Assembly: GCF_006439355.1 (NCBI RefSeq)
Contig: NZ_VFTG01000021.1
Location: forward strand, 1-64,000
Reading direction: 5' to 3'
DNA: 64,000 nucleotides
Source of the DNA: Mesorhizobium sp. B4-1-3
GTDB lineage: Bacteria; Pseudomonadota; Alphaproteobacteria; Rhizobiales; Rhizobiaceae
Positions 26,608 to 34,461 of this stretch are shown here, in pieces (positions within the stretch are counted from its first letter, which is position 1; every line of letters starts with the position of its first letter). The translations under genes and the position numbers were made by a program. The notes under the pieces are model-generated. The model worked only from the letters and a program-made list of their open reading frames with translations, did not search any database and had not been told where the DNA came from.

Positions 26608-27453
26608 ATGAAGTTGTTGCGCTATGGCGAAGCTGGCAGCGAGAGGCCCGGCCTGCTTGATGCGGATGGGAATATCCGCGACCTTTCTGCTCATGTCGCC
26701 GACATCGCCGGCACGGCGCTTCATCCGGCCTCGCTGGAGATGCTCTCCAAGCTCGATCCGAAGTCGCTGCCTGTGGTCTCCGGCAAGCCGCGCCTGGGCG
26801 CCTGCGTCGCCGGCACTGGCAAGTTCATCTGCATCGGCCTCAACTATTCCGACCACGCCGCCGAGACCGGCGCCACCGTGCCGCCGGAGCCGATCATCTT
26901 CATGAAGGCAAGCTCGGCGATCGTCGGGCCGGATGACGACGTGCTGATCCCGCGCGGTTCAGAAAAGACCGATTGGGAAGTCGAGCTCGCCGTCATCATC
27001 GGCAAGACCGCGAAATATGTTTCGGAGGACGACGCGCTGGACTATGTCGCTGGCTACGCCGTTGCGCATGACGTGTCGGAGCGCGCCTTCCAGGCCGAGC
27101 GCCAGGGCCAGTGGACCAAGGGCAAGTCCTGCGACACGTTCGGCCCGACCGGCCCGTGGCTGGTCACCAAGGACGAGGTCGCCGACCCGCAGAACCTGAA
27201 GATGTGGCTGACCGTCAACGGCAAGACGATGCAGAACGGCTCGACCAAGACCATGGTCTATGGCGTGAAATATCTGGTGTCCTATCTCAGCCAGTTCATG
27301 TCGCTGCACCCCGGCGACATCATTTCCACCGGCACCCCGCCCGGCGTCGGGTTGGGCATGAAGCCGCCGGTGTTCCTGAAGGCCGGCGACGTGGTGGAGC
27401 TCGGCATCGAGGGGCTGGGCCAGCAGAAGCAGACGTTCAAGGCGGACGAGTAA
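26608..27453 (+). CDS. Fumarylacetoacetate hydrolase-family protein (2,4-diketo-3-deoxy-L-fuconate hydrolase-like)
   Basis: FAH-fold C-C hydrolase of 281 residues. The metal-binding block is visible: CIGLNYSDHAAETG near residue 73, IFMKASSAIVGPDD near 95, and the acidic ligands in DWEVELAVIIGK near 121; VAHDVSERAFQ and GTPPGVG follow. With the preceding SDR it would cleave 2,4-diketo-3-deoxy-L-fuconate to pyruvate and lactate; other FAH proteins act on acylpyruvates or ureidoglycolate-like substrates. The ATG at 26608 has AAGGTGGAG in front; an in-frame GTG at 26593 is less likely. Confidence 0.82.
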   Translation: MKLLRYGEAGSERPGLLDADGNIRDLSAHVADIAGTALHPASLEMLSKLDPKSLPVVSGKPRLGACVAGTGKFICIGLNYSDHAAETGATVPPEPIIFMKASSAIVGPDDDVLIPRGSEKTDWEVELAVIIGKTAKYVSEDDALDYVAGYAVAHDVSERAFQAERQGQWTKGKSCDTFGPTGPWLVTKDEVADPQNLKMWLTVNGKTMQNGSTKTMVYGVKYLVSYLSQFMSLHPGDIISTGTPPGVGLGMKPPVFLKAGDVVELGIEGLGQQKQTFKADE

Positions 27454-27507
27454 GGGGACTTCTTCGTTCTCTCCTCTTGGCAAGGAGAGAAGGCGGTTTC
27501 GCGCCCT

Positions 27508-27741
27508 TCCTCTCCCCCGTCGATCGGGGGAGAGGTGGCTCGGCGAAGCCGAGACGGAGTGGGGCTCGACCACTCGTCAAGACCAACATCAAGGATCCAA
27601 AGAATTCATCATTCGTCCGTCTGCCGGGGCCGCCGTACTGGCGTCCCGGTTCCACGCGGCTTCGACTTGGGTTTTAGGCCTTCCCCACTCCGTCGCCGCT
27701 TCGCGGCGCCACCTCTCCCCCCTCCGGAGGGAGAGGAAAGA
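27508..27741. repeat. Intergenic element with long terminal inverted repeats
   Basis: Fills most of the 297-bp gap between the convergent FAH and ABC ATPase genes. The left arm (27508-27562: CCTCTCCC...GGGGGAGAGG, then ACGGAGTGGGG) mirrors the right arm (27686-27741: CCCCACTCCG, then CCTCTCCCCCC...GAGAGG). About 120 bp of unrelated sequence lies between. This looks like a rhizobial RIME-type mosaic element and codes for nothing I can recognise. A shorter hairpin, TCTCTCCTC / GAGAG, is at about 27470-27490. Confidence 0.7.
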
Positions 27742-27750
27742 AGTGCCAAT

Positions 27751-28749
27751 CTACTTCAACACCTTCCCATCAGCCCCAAACCGATACGTCTTCGCCGCAT
27801 CCGGCGTCGTGTAGAGCGTCGCGCCCGGCTCGGCGTTGTAGACGCCGAAGATGCGCACGGTGATCAGCCCCGCCTTCTCGCAGTCGAGATAGAGGTTGGT
27901 GTCGGCGCCGAGATGCTCGGCATGCACCACCGTGCCTTTCCAGGCGCCGGACTTCGTATCGACGGTGAGATGCTCCGGCCGCACGCCGATGGTCTTGGCG
28001 GTTTCGCCGAGCCTGGCGCCGTCGATGAAATTCATCTTGGGCGAGCCGATGAAGCCCGCGACGAACTCGTTGGCCGGGGAATTGTAGAGCTCCATCGGGC
28101 TGCCGATCTGCTCGATGCGGCCGGCATTGAGCACGACGATCTTGTCGGCCAGCGTCATCGCCTCGACCTGGTCATGCGTGACATAGATCATCGTCGCCTT
28201 CAGCCGCCGGTGCAGCTGCGCGATCTCCAGCCGAGTATTGACGCGCAGCGCCGCGTCGAGGTTCGACAGCGGTTCGTCGAAGAGAAAAAGCTTCGGTTCG
28301 CGCACCACGGCGCGGCCGATGGCGACACGCTGGCGCTGTCCGCCCGAGAGCTCCGCCGGCCGGCGCTCGAGATAGGGCTCGAGCGACAGCATGGCGGAGG
28401 CGATCTTGATGCGGCGCTCGATCTCGGCCGCCGGCGTGCCGGCCTGCTTGAGGCCCAGCGCCATGTTGTTCTTTACCGTCAGATGCGGGTAGAGCGCATA
28501 GGTCTGGAACACCATGGCGATGCCGCGTTTCGCCGGCGGCGTGACGGAAACGTCCGCGCCGTCGATCAGCACGCGGCCGGAGGTCGAATCCTCCAGCCCG
28601 GCGATGACGCGCAGCAGCGTCGACTTTCCGCAGCCGGACGGGCCTACGAAGACGACAAACTCGCCGTCACTGACCTGAAGGTCGATGCCCTTCAGCACCT
28701 CGACCGGCCCGAAAGCCTTCTTCACATTCTCGATCTTCAGCGAGCCCAC
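27751..28749 (-). CDS. Sugar ABC transporter ATPase (UgpC/MsmX type)
   Basis: ATPase of 332 residues that drives the sugar importer encoded upstream on the same strand. Walker A is GPSGCGKST near residue 37, the signature LSGGQRQRVAIGRA near 135, Walker B LFLFDEPLSNLD near 153, and a C-terminal MalK-type regulatory (TOBE) domain follows from about residue 235. The start is a GTG at 28749 (read MGSLKIENVKK), 15 bp after the oxidoreductase gene. Confidence 0.93.
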   Translation of the reverse strand: MGSLKIENVKKAFGPVEVLKGIDLQVSDGEFVVFVGPSGCGKSTLLRVIAGLEDSTSGRVLIDGADVSVTPPAKRGIAMVFQTYALYPHLTVKNNMALGLKQAGTPAAEIERRIKIASAMLSLEPYLERRPAELSGGQRQRVAIGRAVVREPKLFLFDEPLSNLDAALRVNTRLEIAQLHRRLKATMIYVTHDQVEAMTLADKIVVLNAGRIEQIGSPMELYNSPANEFVAGFIGSPKMNFIDGARLGETAKTIGVRPEHLTVDTKSGAWKGTVVHAEHLGADTNLYLDCEKAGLITVRIFGVYNAEPGATLYTTPDAAKTYRFGADGKVLK

Positions 28750-28764
28750 GGCTTCGTTCCTGTT

Positions 28765-29826
28765 CTAGAGTTTTACGGCGTTGCCGCTGCGCACGCTTGC
28801 GTCGGCGGCAAGGCAGACGGCGAGCGACTTCACGGCATCGTCCATGTGGCGGGTGAGGTCGATATTTTCGCGGATGGCCTTGAGCAGGAAGGCCTGTTCG
28901 CGGTCGCAAAGCTCCTGGTGGCCCGGCTCGCCTTCCATCGACAGCAGCTGGTCTTCCTTGGCGAACTTGCCGTCCGGTCCGGTCGCCGCGCTGTGCAGCC
29001 GGATGGTCGAGGTCTTGGTGTGGGTGTCGATGTCGTCGGACTTCACGCCTTCCTTCATGACGATCGACACGCAGCCCTTGGGCGACATCACGTCCTTTAC
29101 GAAGAAGGCCGTCTCCGAGATCATCGGTCCCCAGCCGGCCTCGTACCAGCCGACCGAGCCATCCTCGAACAGCACCTGCAGGTGGCCGTAATTGTACATC
29201 GACGGCGCCACCTCGTCGGTCAGCCTGACACCCATGCCGCGCACTTCCACGGGTCTCGCATCGGTGATCTGCAGCATCACGTCGAGATAATGCACGCCGC
29301 AATCGACGATCGGCGATGTGGTTCGCATCAGCTGCTTGTGCGTCTCCCAGCTGTGGCCGGAAGACTGCTGGTTGAGGTTCATGCGGAAGACATACGGGCC
29401 GCCGAGCTTGCGCGCCTCGGCGATCAGCCGGATCCAGGACGGATGGTGGCGCAATATATAGCCGATCACCAGCTTCCTGCCGTTGGCTTTGGCGGCGTCG
29501 ACGACGCGTTGCGCGTCGGCAACCGTCGTTGCCAGCGGCTTCTCGACGAAGACATGGCAGCCGGCCTCGAACGCCCGCACCGCATACTCGGCATGGCTGT
29601 CGGAATAGGTGGCGATCGCGGCCACATCCGGCCTCTCGTCGCGCAGCACGTCCTCGAAGGAGCGGCGGATGCCGTAACGCCCAAGCCCATCCGGCAGCGG
29701 CACGTCGGATCGGTTGACGAGCGCGGCGATCTCGAACCCCGGATTGGTGTGATAGGCCAGCGCGTGGCTGCGCCCCATATTGCCGAGCCCGGCCACGACG
29801 ACGCGGAGGGGTTTTTCTGAACTCAC
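28765..29826 (-). CDS. Gfo/Idh/MocA-family oxidoreductase
   Basis: NAD(P)-dependent sugar dehydrogenase-like protein of 353 residues. The Rossmann motif is VVVAGLGNMGRS near residue 9 and the family EKPLATT motif is near residue 95. It starts at a GTG (29826) with GGAG seven bases before. It lies inside the sugar ABC operon, between the second permease and the ATPase. The family oxidises or interconverts sugars, inositols and glycosides; with MurQ and NagA in the locus an amino sugar or its glycoside is likely, but the reaction is unknown. Confidence 0.85.
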   Translation of the reverse strand: MSSEKPLRVVVAGLGNMGRSHALAYHTNPGFEIAALVNRSDVPLPDGLGRYGIRRSFEDVLRDERPDVAAIATYSDSHAEYAVRAFEAGCHVFVEKPLATTVADAQRVVDAAKANGRKLVIGYILRHHPSWIRLIAEARKLGGPYVFRMNLNQQSSGHSWETHKQLMRTTSPIVDCGVHYLDVMLQITDARPVEVRGMGVRLTDEVAPSMYNYGHLQVLFEDGSVGWYEAGWGPMISETAFFVKDVMSPKGCVSIVMKEGVKSDDIDTHTKTSTIRLHSAATGPDGKFAKEDQLLSMEGEPGHQELCDREQAFLLKAIRENIDLTRHMDDAVKSLAVCLAADASVRSGNAVKL

Positions 29827-29899
29827 AGAGCTACTCCAACGGTTGCATTCTCTCTTGATGGGGTGAAGCGCTGGCCTCGCAGGAATTGCAGGTCCTCGC

Positions 29900-30739
29900 T
29901 CACTTCACCGCTCCCGACGTGATGCCGCGGATCAGCTGCCGCGAGAAGATGACGTAGAGGATCAGAACCGGCAGGATCGCGAGCGACAGCGCCGCCAGGA
30001 TCGCGTTCCAGTTGGTGACGAACTGGCCGAGAAAGAGCTGCGCGCCGAGCGTCACCGTCTTGGTCTGTTCCGACGGCGCCAGGATCAGCGGGAACCACAG
30101 ATCGTTCCAGATAGGGATCATGGTGAAGACGGCGACCGTCGCCATCGATGGCCTGACCAGCGGCAGCACCAGCCGGAAGAAGATCGTGTATTCCGAAAGC
30201 CCGTCGATGCGTCCCGCATTCTTCAGATCGTCGGACACCTGCTTCATGAATTCCGACAGGATGAAGATGGCCAGCGGCAAGCCCTGCGCGGTGTAGACCA
30301 GGATCAGCGCCGTCAGCGTGTTGACCAGACCCGTCGCCACCATCAGCTGCAGGATGGCCACCGTGCCGAGGCGGATCGGGATCATGATGCCGAGCGCCAG
30401 GTAGAGTCCCATCATCGTGTTGCCGCGGAAGCGGTATTCCGAAAGCGCGAAGGCGGCCATGGCACCGAACAGAAGCACGAAGAACAGCGAGGCGACGGTG
30501 ACGACAAGGCTGTTTTGGAAATAGTGGAAGAAATCGCCCTGGCCGAACACGGTTGTGTAGCCGATCAGGTCGAAGGTCTTGGGCGTCGGCGGCGTCAGCG
30601 GCGCGCCGAAAATGCCCGCGCGCGACTTGAACGAGTTCATCACCACCAGGATCACGGGAAACAGCGCGATCGCGGTGTAGGTCAAAAGGATCGCATGCGC
30701 GCCGAGAGCGCGGGGAAGCGAACGGGTGGCTGTGCTCAT
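29900..30739 (-). CDS. Carbohydrate ABC transporter permease (MalG type)
   Basis: Permease of 279 residues with six predicted helices. The EAA-type loop that contacts the ATPase is visible as NAGRIDGLSEYTIFFRLVLPLVRP near residue 183 (core AGRIDGLSEYTIF). The start at 30739 (MSTATRSLPRALG) is used; the open frame extends far upstream through the other permease and is not coding there. It lies 8 bp after its partner. Confidence 0.92.
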   Translation of the reverse strand: MSTATRSLPRALGAHAILLTYTAIALFPVILVVMNSFKSRAGIFGAPLTPPTPKTFDLIGYTTVFGQGDFFHYFQNSLVVTVASLFFVLLFGAMAAFALSEYRFRGNTMMGLYLALGIMIPIRLGTVAILQLMVATGLVNTLTALILVYTAQGLPLAIFILSEFMKQVSDDLKNAGRIDGLSEYTIFFRLVLPLVRPSMATVAVFTMIPIWNDLWFPLILAPSEQTKTVTLGAQLFLGQFVTNWNAILAALSLAILPVLILYVIFSRQLIRGITSGAVK

Positions 30740-30747
30740 GGCGCGCC

Positions 30748-31707
30748 TCAGAACTGGTAGCGACGCAGGCGCGTCTGCACGAGGAACAGGTAGACGCAGA
30801 CGCCGGCGAGGATGATCAGGAACATGATCGTGGCGATCGCGGCGCCCATATTGGGATCGCCGACCTGCAGCTGGAAGCCGAAGAAGGCGCGGTAGAGAAA
30901 GGTGCCGAGGATGTCGGTGGAATAGTTCGGCCCCGCGAGCGCCCCCTGCGCGGTGTAGATCAGGTCGAAGGCGTTGAAATTGCCGACGAAAGTCAGGATC
31001 GAGATGATGCCGATCGAAGGCAGGATCAGCGGCAGCTTGATCTTCCAGAACTGCGCCATGCCGGTAACGCCGTCGCATTCGGCCGCCTCGATCACCTCGT
31101 CGGGGATCGACAGCAGTGCCGCGTAGATCAGCATCATCGGGATGCCGACGAACTGCCAGACCGACACCAGGCTGAGCGCCGTCAGCGCATATTGCTCCTT
31201 GCCGAGCCACGGCGTGAAGAAGCTCTTCAAGCCGACGAAATCCATCAGATGCGGCGCCACGCCCCAGATCGGCGACAGGATCAGCTTCCAGGCGAAGCCG
31301 ACGATGACGAAGGACAGAACCGTCGGCACGAAGATGGCTGTGCGATAGAAGGCGGTGAAACGCAGCCTGGGGCTGGAAAGAAGCGCCGCGAGCAGGATGC
31401 CGATCGGGTTCTGCACCATCATATGGATGATGAAGAACCAGACATTGTTCCTCAACGCGTTCCAGAAATTCACCGACCAGTTCGGATCACCGAACAGCGT
31501 GCGGAAATTGCTGAAGCCAACGAAAACCTGGGACTGCTCGATGTTGCGGAACAAGGAGAGCTGGAGGGTGCCGAACAGCGGCAGGATCATGAAAGCGGTG
31601 TAGACCAGCACCGCCGGCGCCAGGAAGACGCCGACATGCCAGCGGATCGGTCTTTTCGCTCGCGTTTCTGCAGCCATAAGTTTGGTAGCCATGAGTTTGG
31701 TAGCCAT
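30748..31707 (-). CDS. Carbohydrate ABC transporter permease (MalF type)
   Basis: Permease of 319 residues, six helices, with the EAA-type loop EAAECDGVTGMAQFWKIKLPL near residue 206 (core EAAECDGVTGMAQFW). Three in-frame ATG codons at 31707, 31692 and 31677 arise from a 15-bp unit (ATGGCTACCAAACT followed by one base) repeated in tandem, so the protein begins MATKLMATKLMA. All three starts leave the membrane domain intact. The 226-bp space before it holds a large palindrome. Confidence 0.9.
   Translation of the reverse strand: MATKLMATKLMAAETRAKRPIRWHVGVFLAPAVLVYTAFMILPLFGTLQLSLFRNIEQSQVFVGFSNFRTLFGDPNWSVNFWNALRNNVWFFIIHMMVQNPIGILLAALLSSPRLRFTAFYRTAIFVPTVLSFVIVGFAWKLILSPIWGVAPHLMDFVGLKSFFTPWLGKEQYALTALSLVSVWQFVGIPMMLIYAALLSIPDEVIEAAECDGVTGMAQFWKIKLPLILPSIGIISILTFVGNFNAFDLIYTAQGALAGPNYSTDILGTFLYRAFFGFQLQVGDPNMGAAIATIMFLIILAGVCVYLFLVQTRLRRYQF
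31677..31707 (-). repeat. Tandem 15-bp repeat carrying start codons
   Basis: Two near-identical 15-bp units, each starting with ATGGCTACCAAACT, sit head to tail before a third ATG at the 5' end of the permease gene. The unit length keeps the reading frame, so gain or loss of units would only change N-terminal length and the choice of start. Confidence 0.75.
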
Positions 31708-31889
31708 GAGTTCGGTTCCCCGCCGTCTCTGGGTTCCAGTTCAGGTGATGCTAGCTGATGCCTCGATGCACGGCTTGGCTGTCCCCTTTGGGAAAGACAA
31801 GGCCAGCGACAGATCGGCTCCGTCTTCCCCGCGAGATCGAGGGTAAGACCGGGAGGCTGCGCCGACAATCGCGATCTGGAACTGTTCGA

Positions 31890-31919
31890 ATGCCGGCCGG
31901 GCGCGCGCCCGGCCGGCAT
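31890..31919. other. 30-bp perfect GC-rich palindrome between binding-protein and permease genes
   Basis: A perfect palindrome (half: ATGCCGGCCGGGCGC) that begins 15 bp beyond the binding-protein stop on the minus strand. Such hairpins between a binding-protein gene and its permease genes commonly protect the upstream mRNA or partly stop transcription, giving more binding protein than permease. No T-run is seen, so stabilisation or partial attenuation is the likelier role. Confidence 0.6.
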
Positions 31920-31933
31920 CGCAATCGATCTGC

Positions 31934-33193
31934 TTACTTCGCCGGCTTGTACCAGCTGTCGAGGCCGTCCTGCAGCTTCTTGGCCGCGGCCTCCGGCGTG
32001 TCGGTGCCGTTGATCACGTTGGCCGATTCAACCCAGGTCTCGTTCTCGAGGTTTGGCGTGCCGCGCGACAGGATCTGGTAGGTCGAGCGGATCGTCGACT
32101 TGCACTTGCCGCGCCAGGAGACGAATTCCTGCGCCAGCGGGTCTTCCATCTTCACCGGCGAGGAGTTCAGGCTGAAGAAGCCCGGCAGCGCGTTGGCGTA
32201 GATAGTGGCGAAGTCCGGCGAGGCGACCCACGACAGGAACTTCTTGGCCTCTTCCTGATGCTTCGACGCCGCGTTCAGGCCCATGCCGATGTCGGTATGG
32301 TCGGAGATGTAGCAGGTGTCGCCCGCCTTCTCGACCGGCGGCGGGAAGGCGCCCATCTTGAACTGCGCCTGGGTGTTGAACAGGCCGATTTCCCACGAGC
32401 CGGCCGGATAGATGGCGGCGCGGCCGAGCGTAAACAGGTTCTGGCTGTCCGGATAAGTCTGCGCCTCGAAGCCGTCGCCGAGATAAGGCTTCCACTTTGC
32501 CAGTTCCTTGAAGGGCTCGACCCACTGCGGATCGGTCAGCTTCTGCTCGCCCTTAATCAGGGCGGCGCGGCCCTCCTCGCCCTTCCAGTAGTTCGGGCCG
32601 ATATTCTGGTAGCCCATGGTCGCGGCTTCCCAGAGGTCCTTGGTGCCCATCGCCATCGGAATGTAGGTGCCGTCGGCCTTGATCTTGTCGAGCACGGCGA
32701 AGAACTCGTCGCGGGTCGTCGGCACCTTGAGACCGAGCTTGTCGAAGGCGTCCTTGTTGTAGATGAAGCCGTGGATGACCGAGGCCATCGGCACGCAGAA
32801 GCTCGACTTGCCGTCATCGGTCTGCCAGGCGGACTTGGCGACGGGCGAGAAGTTCTCCATGCCCGGCAGCGAGGTCAGGTCGGCGAGATTACCCTTCTTG
32901 AACAGCTCGAGCGACTTGTCGAAGGGGCGGCAGGTGATCAGGTCGCCTGCCGAGCCGGCGGCGAGCTTGGCGCCAAGTGCGGCGTCATACTCGGTCGGCG
33001 CCGAAGGCGCGAACACCACCTTGATGCCGGGGTTCTTGGCTTCGAAGGCCGGGATCAGCTTGTCCTTCCAGATGGTCAGGTCGTCGCCGCGCCAGCTTTC
33101 GATGTTGAGCGTCACGTCCTCGGCCAGCGCCATCCCGGTCGTGCCGAGGATGCTTGTGCCGAGCAGAAGGGCCGTCAGTAGTTTGGTCGTCAT
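31934..33193 (-). CDS. Carbohydrate ABC transporter substrate-binding protein
   Basis: Periplasmic protein of 419 residues of the SBP_bac_1 family. The signal peptide is residues 1 to about 24 (LLTALLLGTSILGTTGMALA then EDVTLNIESW, Sec type). The family motif PMASVIHGFIYNKDAFDKLG is near residue 132 (core GFIYNKDAFDKLG). It captures the sugar for the two permeases encoded after it. Its position directly after murQ suggests MurNAc, GlcNAc or a related sugar as ligand (inference). Confidence 0.92.
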   Translation of the reverse strand: MTTKLLTALLLGTSILGTTGMALAEDVTLNIESWRGDDLTIWKDKLIPAFEAKNPGIKVVFAPSAPTEYDAALGAKLAAGSAGDLITCRPFDKSLELFKKGNLADLTSLPGMENFSPVAKSAWQTDDGKSSFCVPMASVIHGFIYNKDAFDKLGLKVPTTRDEFFAVLDKIKADGTYIPMAMGTKDLWEAATMGYQNIGPNYWKGEEGRAALIKGEQKLTDPQWVEPFKELAKWKPYLGDGFEAQTYPDSQNLFTLGRAAIYPAGSWEIGLFNTQAQFKMGAFPPPVEKAGDTCYISDHTDIGMGLNAASKHQEEAKKFLSWVASPDFATIYANALPGFFSLNSSPVKMEDPLAQEFVSWRGKCKSTIRSTYQILSRGTPNLENETWVESANVINGTDTPEAAAKKLQDGLDSWYKPAK

Positions 33194-33310
33194 CTTCAGT
33201 CTCCCTGTTGACCTTTTTCAGGTTCGGTTCTGATGAGAACAGAGGCTCAGCGCCCCTTGCTCCCCTCGCAAGCCCGTTTCACCCCGATGGAAGTCGGGAT
33301 GAAACAGGCC

Positions 33311-34261
33311 CTACTTCTTTGTTAGGGCATGATCTTTTCCGAAAAGCGGGTTCCACTTTTCGGGATCATGCCCCAGCGCGGAAAGCGCCGGCCGAAGCTT
33401 CTGGCCGGTTCCTTCCAGTATCTTCTCGGCCGCGTCGGCGTTGGCCGCGCCGGCGGCGAGCAGAATGGCTGTCTTGACGACGCCACCGCTTTCCTCAAGC
33501 AGGCGGGCGGCGTCGTCGCGGCTCTTGCCGCTGATGGCGGCGACCATGCGCACGGCGCGGTCGCGCAGCTTGATGTTGTCGGCGGTGAGATTGACCATGT
33601 AGCCGTCATGGACATGGCCTAGATGGATGGCGGTCAGCGTCGACAGCATGTTGAGCGCGATCTTCTGCGCGGTGCCCGCGCCCATGCGCGTCGAACCGGC
33701 GATCAACTCCGGCGGGGTTTCGAGCAGGATGGCGACGTCGGCCTGTTTGAACAGCGCGGCGCCCCGGTTGTTGGCGATGGCGATGGTTGCCGCGCCGCGG
33801 CTCTTCGCGTCATGCAGCGCCTGGACCGCATAGGGGGTCGAGCCGCTGGCGGATATGGCGATCAGGCAGTCGCGCTTGCCGATGGCGGCCGCGGCTACGG
33901 CCGCCGACGCTTGCCCGGTGTCGTCCTCAGGTCCGCCGGCCAGCGTGCGGAAGGCGTCGTCGCCGCCGGCGATCAGGATGGCGATGCGGTCGCGCGCGAT
34001 GCCGAAGGTGCCCGGCAGTTCCAGCGCGTCGGCCACGGCCATCAGGCCGGAGCTGCCGGCAGCCGCATAGGCGAGCTTGCCGCCGTTCTTCAATTGCTTC
34101 GCGATGAGTTCTGCCGCAACGGCGATCGCCGGAATGGCGCCGTGCACGGCCTTGCTGGCCTCGATTTGGGCATTGGCCAGGAACGCCAGGATGGCTTCCG
34201 GGGCCTGGATATCCAGCCCTTCGGCATTCTGGTGGAGCGCTTCCGTGCGCGTCTCGGCCAT
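33311..34261 (-). CDS. murQ: N-acetylmuramic acid 6-phosphate etherase
   Basis: SIS-domain lyase of 316 residues that removes D-lactate from MurNAc-6-phosphate to give GlcNAc-6-phosphate. Visible are AAGSSGLMAVADALELPGTFG near residue 67 (core SSGLMAVADALELPGTFG), ISASGSTPYAVQAL near 146, and the MurQ signature ELIAGSTRMGAGTAQKIALNM near 195 (core AGSTRMGAGTAQKIALN). Start at 34261 with GGAGG before it. The last 20 residues (from GHDPEKW) are encoded by a palindromic repeat. First gene of the minus-strand amino-sugar operon; its promoter carries two TGGTATT boxes. Confidence 0.9.
   Translation of the reverse strand: MAETRTEALHQNAEGLDIQAPEAILAFLANAQIEASKAVHGAIPAIAVAAELIAKQLKNGGKLAYAAAGSSGLMAVADALELPGTFGIARDRIAILIAGGDDAFRTLAGGPEDDTGQASAAVAAAAIGKRDCLIAISASGSTPYAVQALHDAKSRGAATIAIANNRGAALFKQADVAILLETPPELIAGSTRMGAGTAQKIALNMLSTLTAIHLGHVHDGYMVNLTADNIKLRDRAVRMVAAISGKSRDDAARLLEESGGVVKTAILLAAGAANADAAEKILEGTGQKLRPALSALGHDPEKWNPLFGKDHALTKK
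33325..33373. repeat. GGGCATGATC-type palindromic repeat inside the 3' end of murQ
   Basis: Ends GGGCATGATC and GATCATGCCC are perfect inverted repeats, with an inner pair CCGAAAAG / CTTTTCGG. This is a dispersed rhizobial intergenic palindrome type. Here it is read through in frame and supplies the murQ C-terminus. Confidence 0.65.
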
Positions 34262-34283
34262 GCATTTTCCTCCAACTGAACGA

Positions 34284-34311
34284 ACAATACCAAAAAAATA
34301 CCACTTGTCCA
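34284..34311 (-). promoter_or_regulatory. murQ promoter with paired TGGTATT operator boxes
   Basis: Read on the minus strand: -35 TGGACA (34306-34311), 16-bp spacer, -10 TATTGT (34284-34289). Two TGGTATT boxes (34297-34303 and 34286-34292), 11 bp apart, overlap spacer and -10. The arrangement mirrors the plus-strand promoter at 34413-34440. The box resembles the TTGGTAT half-site used by NagR/HutC-type GntR regulators, one of which is encoded at 35387. Confidence 0.65.
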
Positions 34312-34412
34312 CATGCATTAACGAATTTCGGACCACGGAACTCGCTTGCCGGCAAATTAGCTTGGATTTTCAGTAAAACACGGCTTAATCTTTTTTGAAC
34401 CGAAATTAACTC

Positions 34413-34440
34413 TTGGCTATTGGTATTTTATTGGTATTAT
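34413..34440 (+). promoter_or_regulatory. Kinase-operon promoter with paired TGGTATT operator boxes
   Basis: -35 TTGGCT (34413-34418), 16-bp spacer, -10 TATTAT (34435-34440). TGGTATT boxes at 34421-34427 and 34432-34438 are 11 bp apart, one helical turn, and cover spacer and -10. The transcript would start near 34447, giving a leader of about 15 bases with GAGGAG before the GTG start at 34462. Confidence 0.65.
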
Positions 34441-34461
34441 GCGGCTCCGAGGAGAAATCGC

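Noticed and set aside
27535..29820. 761-codon plus-strand frame opposite the ABC ATPase and oxidoreductase
   Set aside because: It is antisense to two well-supported genes and starts in a repeat element.
31677..31707. The 15-bp units as a true phase-variation switch
   Set aside because: Unit changes keep the frame, so on/off switching is not expected. Only start choice or N-terminal length would vary.
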